From: Anaerolineae bacterium
Lineage (GTDB): Bacteria; Chloroflexota; Anaerolineae; Promineifilales; Promineifilaceae
Length of the DNA: 64,000 bases
Assembly: GCA_030425205.1 (NCBI GenBank)
Contig: JAUIAP010000019.1
Location: forward strand, 62,001-126,000
Direction of reading: 5' to 3'
Part shown: in pieces, positions 59,749-64,000 of the stretch
How positions within the stretch are numbered: the stretch's first letter is position 1
Layout: the number at the start of each line of letters is the position of its first letter
Notes under the pieces: model-generated
Seen by the model: the letters and a program-made list of their open reading frames with translations, nothing else
Databases searched by the model: none
What the model was told of the DNA's origin: nothing
Made by a program: the position numbers and the translations under genes

Positions 59749-61808
59749 GTCGCCTCCTCTCTGATTGGTTGTAGCACAAGAATGGTGCCGTCTTTGCGCG
59801 GTAGCGTGACAAACAAGTGATTGCGTTCAGCCAAATTAGTTTGCCACGTTGCTCCGCTGCAAAGATCGCGCACGTTATAGCGTTGGCTTGCAATGTTGAG
59901 TTCGATGTCGGCCATTTTTGCTTCCTGCCCGTTGTTGACGACGATCAAGTAGTAATCGTTGTGACGTTGGAAGATGGCGGTGCTGATGGTGGGGGTATGA
60001 GATCGGCCGAAAATTGGTACGTCAAAATAATCATGCAGTGCCAAAAGCACCGCTGGCGTAGGAGCCAATCCCAACATCGTCAAACGCCCTTCACCGCGCT
60101 CTTCCGTATAGCCGACCGTATACTGATCCCCTGTCGGCACATTTGCCATCAGCTTTAGTTCCTCCGAGCCAAAATCTTGCGCCGCCAGTCGCGTTGCGTA
60201 AATCGGCGTTCCCTGTGTTGTCTGATAATCAAACAACCATTGACTACGCACCAGTCCTAGCGACGTGTCCACGCTCAAATCCAACGACATCGTGGTGGGC
60301 GCACTGCTGATAATGCCGTCTGGTTCGGCAATTTCGAGTAAATTAAGTGGTCGCAGCGCGTCATCAAGTCGGGGATATTCCCCAATGCAGACGAGATGTC
60401 CACCGTGTGCCACATAATCGACTAGGCGTTGCTGCGCGTCAGCACCCAACCAATGCCCACCCGCATAAAACAGAATTGGCTGCTGACAATGACCATTCTC
60501 AACATCAGAAAACGTATAATCACTGTCCGCTTCATAGAATGCTTCAAGCAAGGGCTGTCCCGGACGGATGGAAGCGCGTTGCAGTGGACTATATGTTACT
60601 GCTGTGTTGGAAAGTTTCGTCAGTGTTGGCGGATCAACTTCATTAAATAGCGTCGTTATTTGCTGAAACGCCGTAAACAGATCTGGGCGCGTGTTGCCCC
60701 ATTCGTTAATCGGTGACTGATACCAGTTATCCCGATTGACCAGCATATACCAGTTCCAACCAGCGGCTCCTGCCAATAGCGCGGACAGGCACATAAGGCG
60801 ATAGTGGTTAGCCGAAAGCGTTTTGACATCGCCTAGCCAGTCGTGCCAAATGCCCGCTTCAAACTCAGCGATATAGGGCAGACGCGACGCAGCCTGTGCA
60901 TACCGCACAATGTCCATAAAGTGACGATGCTCTTGGAAGCGATAGTCAAACTCTTGACTTGGGTAAATATCTGATCCTGATAAATCCGCAATCTGCTCCA
61001 GTTCAGCCCAATTTTGGGTGCTGGTTCCACTGTAGGTGTTGACAATAATTGGCACGTCAATCCCGCGTTCACGGTAAGCGTTGACCCCCCATTGCGCGAC
61101 CCGATTGACATACCAGTGGCTAAAACGGACGCTATCCAAATAGCGGCACAATCTGTCGGGCTGCTCTGGCTGCATCTGCCGCACGGCTCGTGCAGTGGAA
61201 AATTTGCTGTAGTGACTGCCCCATGCCTTGTTTAACGTGGTAATGTCACCATAGCGTTCTTGCAAGAAATCATGGAATGGCCCAGTTTGACGACCCAATC
61301 CTAGCTGCTCAGTGAACCAGCGCGGCCACGGGTCAATCTCGTTGTCTGCCTGCACCATAATGACGCGCCCGCCATTACTGGCGAGATACGGCCTGATGAC
61401 TGCGCAAACGGCATCTAAGTAGGTGGCAACTTTATCCTGAAATTGCGGGTGGAGGCGATGATATTCTGCGGCATGATTGGGGACACCATTATTTTGCCAC
61501 TCACTATAAATATAGGGACCCGGACGCAAAATGACCCAAAAATCCTCCTCTGTCAGCAGATCGAGAAAGGCAGTTAGATTGCGTTGTGGGTCGGTCGCGC
61601 CGTTAAAATCATACTGTCCTTCCGTGATTTCGTGGAAATCCCAACAGATATAGCTGGCGACCATGTTTAAGCCCATCTCGCGGATACGTGTTAGGCACCG
61701 TCGCCAGCTTGTGGGGTTGAGTCGCCAATAATGGATTTCCCCACTCAGGAGGGAAAGTGACTCATCCCCTATCCAAAGCTTTTGTTTTTCAAGGCGCACA
61801 CTGCTCAT
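59745..61808 (-). CDS. Beta-galactosidase-like glycoside hydrolase (GH35/GH42 type)
   Basis: A 687-residue protein from ATG 61808, preceded by AGGAG. LSGEIHYWRLNPTSWRRCLTRIREMGLN and YICWDFHEITEGQYDF are the TIM-barrel opening of GH35; VQADNEIDPWPRW carries the acid/base Glu (NE), and YIAEFEAGIWHDW the nucleophile Glu. A trimerisation-like domain and a short beta domain follow. No signal peptide, so it acts on imported galactosides or related sugars. ATGA overlap with the gene upstream. Confidence 0.82.
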   Translation of the reverse strand: MSSVRLEKQKLWIGDESLSLLSGEIHYWRLNPTSWRRCLTRIREMGLNMVASYICWDFHEITEGQYDFNGATDPQRNLTAFLDLLTEEDFWVILRPGPYIYSEWQNNGVPNHAAEYHRLHPQFQDKVATYLDAVCAVIRPYLASNGGRVIMVQADNEIDPWPRWFTEQLGLGRQTGPFHDFLQERYGDITTLNKAWGSHYSKFSTARAVRQMQPEQPDRLCRYLDSVRFSHWYVNRVAQWGVNAYRERGIDVPIIVNTYSGTSTQNWAELEQIADLSGSDIYPSQEFDYRFQEHRHFMDIVRYAQAASRLPYIAEFEAGIWHDWLGDVKTLSANHYRLMCLSALLAGAAGWNWYMLVNRDNWYQSPINEWGNTRPDLFTAFQQITTLFNEVDPPTLTKLSNTAVTYSPLQRASIRPGQPLLEAFYEADSDYTFSDVENGHCQQPILFYAGGHWLGADAQQRLVDYVAHGGHLVCIGEYPRLDDALRPLNLLEIAEPDGIISSAPTTMSLDLSVDTSLGLVRSQWLFDYQTTQGTPIYATRLAAQDFGSEELKLMANVPTGDQYTVGYTEERGEGRLTMLGLAPTPAVLLALHDYFDVPIFGRSHTPTISTAIFQRHNDYYLIVVNNGQEAKMADIELNIASQRYNVRDLCSGATWQTNLAERNHLFVTLPRKDGTILVLQPIREEAT

Positions 61809-63526
61809 TGTTGGCTCCTTTTGGCGCGATGTTTTGCCCACACGTCACGAATCAACTGATAATCTTGTGGTTCGAGCGGTTCTCCAGTTGTATCGATATG
61901 GGTGGCAACATAGAGCGAGGGCACACCTAACGCGACTTGCAAGGGAAGGTAAGCTCGCCATGCAGCGCGGTCAGTAATCGGCCAATTATCGGTGTCGATG
62001 ATGGCTGTTGGGCAACCAATTGCGGCAATTTGAGCGCGATGCTGCATTGCCTTGTTGACATCAGTTCCTGTGTTGATGTCGTTGAGGCGGATCATGTCCA
62101 CTACGTCAGCTAGATAGGGGTGAGGAGTGTGGGTCATAATTAGGGCATCGGACTTGACCTGCTTGGCCGCACTGTGCAAAATGTTCAAGTACGTTTTCAT
62201 CAGCTCTAATCCCCAGACATCACCATGAATTTGCATCCCTGGTCCACTGGGAATTCGCGCAGTGAAATCTAGCTTGAAACCGTCAGCGTTGTAGCCTGTG
62301 GGAGAGAGCATTTGTTGTACGGCAGCACGAAGACGTTGCTCAAACGCGGGGTTGGTGGGATCAAAACTAACGGGTTGTCCAGCGGCGTTGCGAATGCACT
62401 CATTGTCTGGTAATCCCTCCGAGTCCCATGCTTTGAGCCAGAGCAGCACCTTGCGACCTTGTTCATGCTGCTGGCTGATAAAGCCGCGAATGTCGGGCCA
62501 CTTTTCGCTATCAACCATGTTATCGCCGTAGGTTGCTTGCCATTTGTCGTCCAGCACGACGATGCCGGGATTAATTTGATTATCTGCCAGCGTAACGAGA
62601 AACTGCTCGTACAAATCCTGTCGCGCAAAGTCGGGCGCGCGCCCTTTTTCGGTGGCGGCGATGTGACATTGTGGCCCCCAGCCGCAAAAAATTGGCTCAT
62701 GCCACCATGCTGGTTGAACTGGATTTAAGCGTGTTGGCGCGTTGCCATGTGTGCGTAAGCTGTCGGCATGTTGTTGCAGTGTATCGTAAGGGTCAGTGCC
62801 GAAGTGAATAGTAATATCAGGAAGCTGATAATGACCGTTTACCCGTGTATAACCTTCATAATCGAGTGATAGATGAAACGCATTGTGCTGTCCATGATAC
62901 CGGTAGGCATTAAAACGATTCTCACCGGGTTGGGCGGCTATGCCGAGACTGAGCCAGCGGTCTTCGTCAGTTTGAAAGGCAAAACAGAAGGGGGGTGGGG
63001 TGAAAAACCAGTCACCTAAGCCGGGAACAGGGACACCGATGAGATCGATCGTGCTGTTTTCGGCCGAAACAAAAAAATTGCGTTCAGCTATGTTTGGTTC
63101 AGGATTGAACCCCTGTTGAAACGTTTGCCCTGAATAGAAAAAGCCCGATCCCCAACGCAGATTACCCGAGTAGTAGCCACCGAATGGCTGATATGTAGCC
63201 AACCGTCCATTGCCACTGACGCTAACTGTGTAGTGAACTTCGTTTGGCTGACAGCATAGGCGGATTATCTTTGCATCCCAGACACTGCTTTGTGCGCTTA
63301 GCTCTAAAACAATTTCTTGGTCATTGTTTACAACAACTTGCCAACTACCAATGCTAGTTGTGTCATCCCGTCCGTCTAACGGCTGCACGCCTGAGAGGAC
63401 AAACAGTTCTGCCAAGCGGGAGCCGTCGGCATTGTTCAGGTAGACAAATGGGCGATCTGCGGGCACAACTAATTGGTAATTAGATGTATTAATTATGGGG
63501 AGCCCGTCGTTATCGGTCAATTGCAT
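61805..63526 (-). CDS. Alpha-glycosidase of the GH31/GH36 clan
   Basis: A 573-residue protein. The N-terminal ~260 residues form a beta-sandwich; the barrel follows with IVVLDDKWQATYGDN and DGFKLDFTARIP, where Asp of KLDF is the likely nucleophile, and LLWLKAWDSEG. This is closest to GH36/raffinose-synthase or GH31 enzymes acting on alpha-galactosides or alpha-xylosides. It is the first gene of the long minus-strand locus, divergent from the DeoR gene. Confidence 0.75.
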   Translation of the reverse strand: MQLTDNDGLPIINTSNYQLVVPADRPFVYLNNADGSRLAELFVLSGVQPLDGRDDTTSIGSWQVVVNNDQEIVLELSAQSSVWDAKIIRLCCQPNEVHYTVSVSGNGRLATYQPFGGYYSGNLRWGSGFFYSGQTFQQGFNPEPNIAERNFFVSAENSTIDLIGVPVPGLGDWFFTPPPFCFAFQTDEDRWLSLGIAAQPGENRFNAYRYHGQHNAFHLSLDYEGYTRVNGHYQLPDITIHFGTDPYDTLQQHADSLRTHGNAPTRLNPVQPAWWHEPIFCGWGPQCHIAATEKGRAPDFARQDLYEQFLVTLADNQINPGIVVLDDKWQATYGDNMVDSEKWPDIRGFISQQHEQGRKVLLWLKAWDSEGLPDNECIRNAAGQPVSFDPTNPAFEQRLRAAVQQMLSPTGYNADGFKLDFTARIPSGPGMQIHGDVWGLELMKTYLNILHSAAKQVKSDALIMTHTPHPYLADVVDMIRLNDINTGTDVNKAMQHRAQIAAIGCPTAIIDTDNWPITDRAAWRAYLPLQVALGVPSLYVATHIDTTGEPLEPQDYQLIRDVWAKHRAKRSQQ

Positions 63527-63629
63527 TGCGATTCCATTCTCCTACATAGAACGTTTCTTGTGCCGTTTACGGAATTAGAGACAGACGCCTCATTTAGTCA
63601 ACGTTCGCACAAAGTAATGACAACATATT

Positions 63630-63707
63630 ACATTAAATGTTAATTGTGGTCAACTATTATGTTTATTGTTCACAACAATCGGTCAAATATGTTGACGAGA
63701 GTAACAT
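63630..63707. promoter_or_regulatory. Palindrome cluster in the divergent control region
   Basis: Three dyads lie in the 242-bp AT-rich gap between the sugar locus and the DeoR gene: ACATTAAATGT (63630-63640), ATTGTT-CAC-AACAAT (63665-63679) and ATGTT-9 nt-AACAT (63689-63707). All share (A)TGTT/AACA half-sites, suggesting several sites for one repressor, most simply the DeoR-type product. Confidence 0.55.
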
Positions 63708-63768
63708 ACACAGTTACCATATTAACAAACTTCAAATCTCTTGATCTAAATTTTCATACGGGAGCACC

Positions 63769-64000
63769 ATGCTGCGGCCAACAGAGAGACGACAACATAT
63801 TCTTAGCGATATTGATCACATTGATGACAATATGATTCCTCAATTAAGTGAAAAATACGGTGTTTCGGAGATGACGATCAGGCGCGATCTCAAGCTACTG
63901 GAGGAAGACGGGGTTATTAAGAGAACTTATGGGGGCGCGGTGCGGTGGTCGCCGCATGATAGCGAGCAATCTGTGATTGCAAGAGAAGAACGTGAGGTTT
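63769..64000 (+). CDS. DeoR-family transcriptional regulator, N-terminal part
   Basis: The first 77 codons are present and the gene runs off the window. MLRPTERRQHIL, then QLSEKYGVSEMTIRRDLKLLEEDGVIKRTYGGAV, is the DeoR helix-turn-helix. GGAG (63761-63764) precedes the ATG. Divergent placement makes it the probable sugar-phosphate-responsive repressor of the minus-strand glycan locus. Confidence 0.9.
   Translation, partial: MLRPTERRQHILSDIDHIDDNMIPQLSEKYGVSEMTIRRDLKLLEEDGVIKRTYGGAVRWSPHDSEQSVIAREEREV

Overview
The window reads as a chromosomal segment of an environmental bacterium, most likely a Chloroflexota (Anaerolineae/Ardenticatenia-like) organism. This rests on Thr/Pro-rich 'TPTATP' linkers behind lipoprotein signals, the mix of sugar-catabolic and redox genes, and a fused SCOT-type CoA-transferase; there is no rRNA or marker gene here, so it is an inference. 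A signature runs through the whole window: the palindrome TCGGCCGA occurs about 67 times by eye count (about one expected by chance), nearly always inside genes. It behaves like a highly iterated palindrome.

Layout. 1-7.3 kb: end of a universal stress protein, DUF3124 lipoprotein, YczE-like membrane protein, secreted trypsin-like protease, AI-2E transporter, a membrane cytochrome-c-like protein that has lost both haem-binding cysteines, pseudouridine-5'-phosphate glycosidase (psuG), and an alpha/beta hydrolase broken by an in-frame TAA. 7.5-11.9 kb is an accessory island: a 989-residue protein joining a methyltransferase-like domain to a reverse transcriptase, followed directly by an attC-like hairpin, then an Rpn-type PD-(D/E)XK nuclease bracketed by 89-bp direct repeats copied from the neighbouring CoA-transferase gene. 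11.9-17.8 kb: CoA-transferase, ring-cleaving dioxygenase, MhqD-like esterase, second VOC protein, PfkB kinase, maleylacetate reductase; together a plausible quinone/aromatic detoxification or catabolic set. 17.9-22.7 kb: a consensus promoter between inverted repeats, then DoxX-like protein, SufR-like regulator, folE, FAD reductase, transaldolase and a glycogen-binding protein.

22.7-30.4 kb: miscellaneous genes including a frameshifted nitrilase, a FrnE/DsbA-like oxidoreductase whose first active-site Cys codon is UGA followed by SECIS-like hairpins (candidate selenoprotein), and a metal-efflux operon (ArsR regulator, small secreted protein, ZntA-like ATPase, CopC-isoprenylcysteine-methyltransferase fusion). 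30.5-34 kb: a 1085-residue SEC-C/DUF4365/STAND-NTPase/helical-repeat protein with the build of an Avs-type antiphage sensor, followed by a 247-bp MITE-like element.

34-63.5 kb is all on the minus strand. First come an amidohydrolase, an alpha/beta hydrolase and an ankyrin protein. Then follows a roughly 26-kb, tightly packed glycan-utilisation locus: GH36/31-like, GH35-like, Asp/Glu racemase, FGGY kinase fused to a class II aldolase, GH84, sugar ABC transporter (binding protein and two permeases), GH100-like, tandem metallo-beta-lactamase protein, double FAD oxidoreductase, GH38 alpha-mannosidase, class II aldolase, OtnK-like kinase, SIS isomerase, ROK kinase, ThuA protein and sulfatase. A DeoR-type regulator, cut by the window end, is divergent from it across a palindrome-rich promoter region.

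The strongest candidates for undescribed biology are the methyltransferase-reverse transcriptase protein with its attC-like tail, the SEC-C/DUF4365/STAND protein, the UGA-containing FrnE protein, and the iterated TCGGCCGA palindrome.
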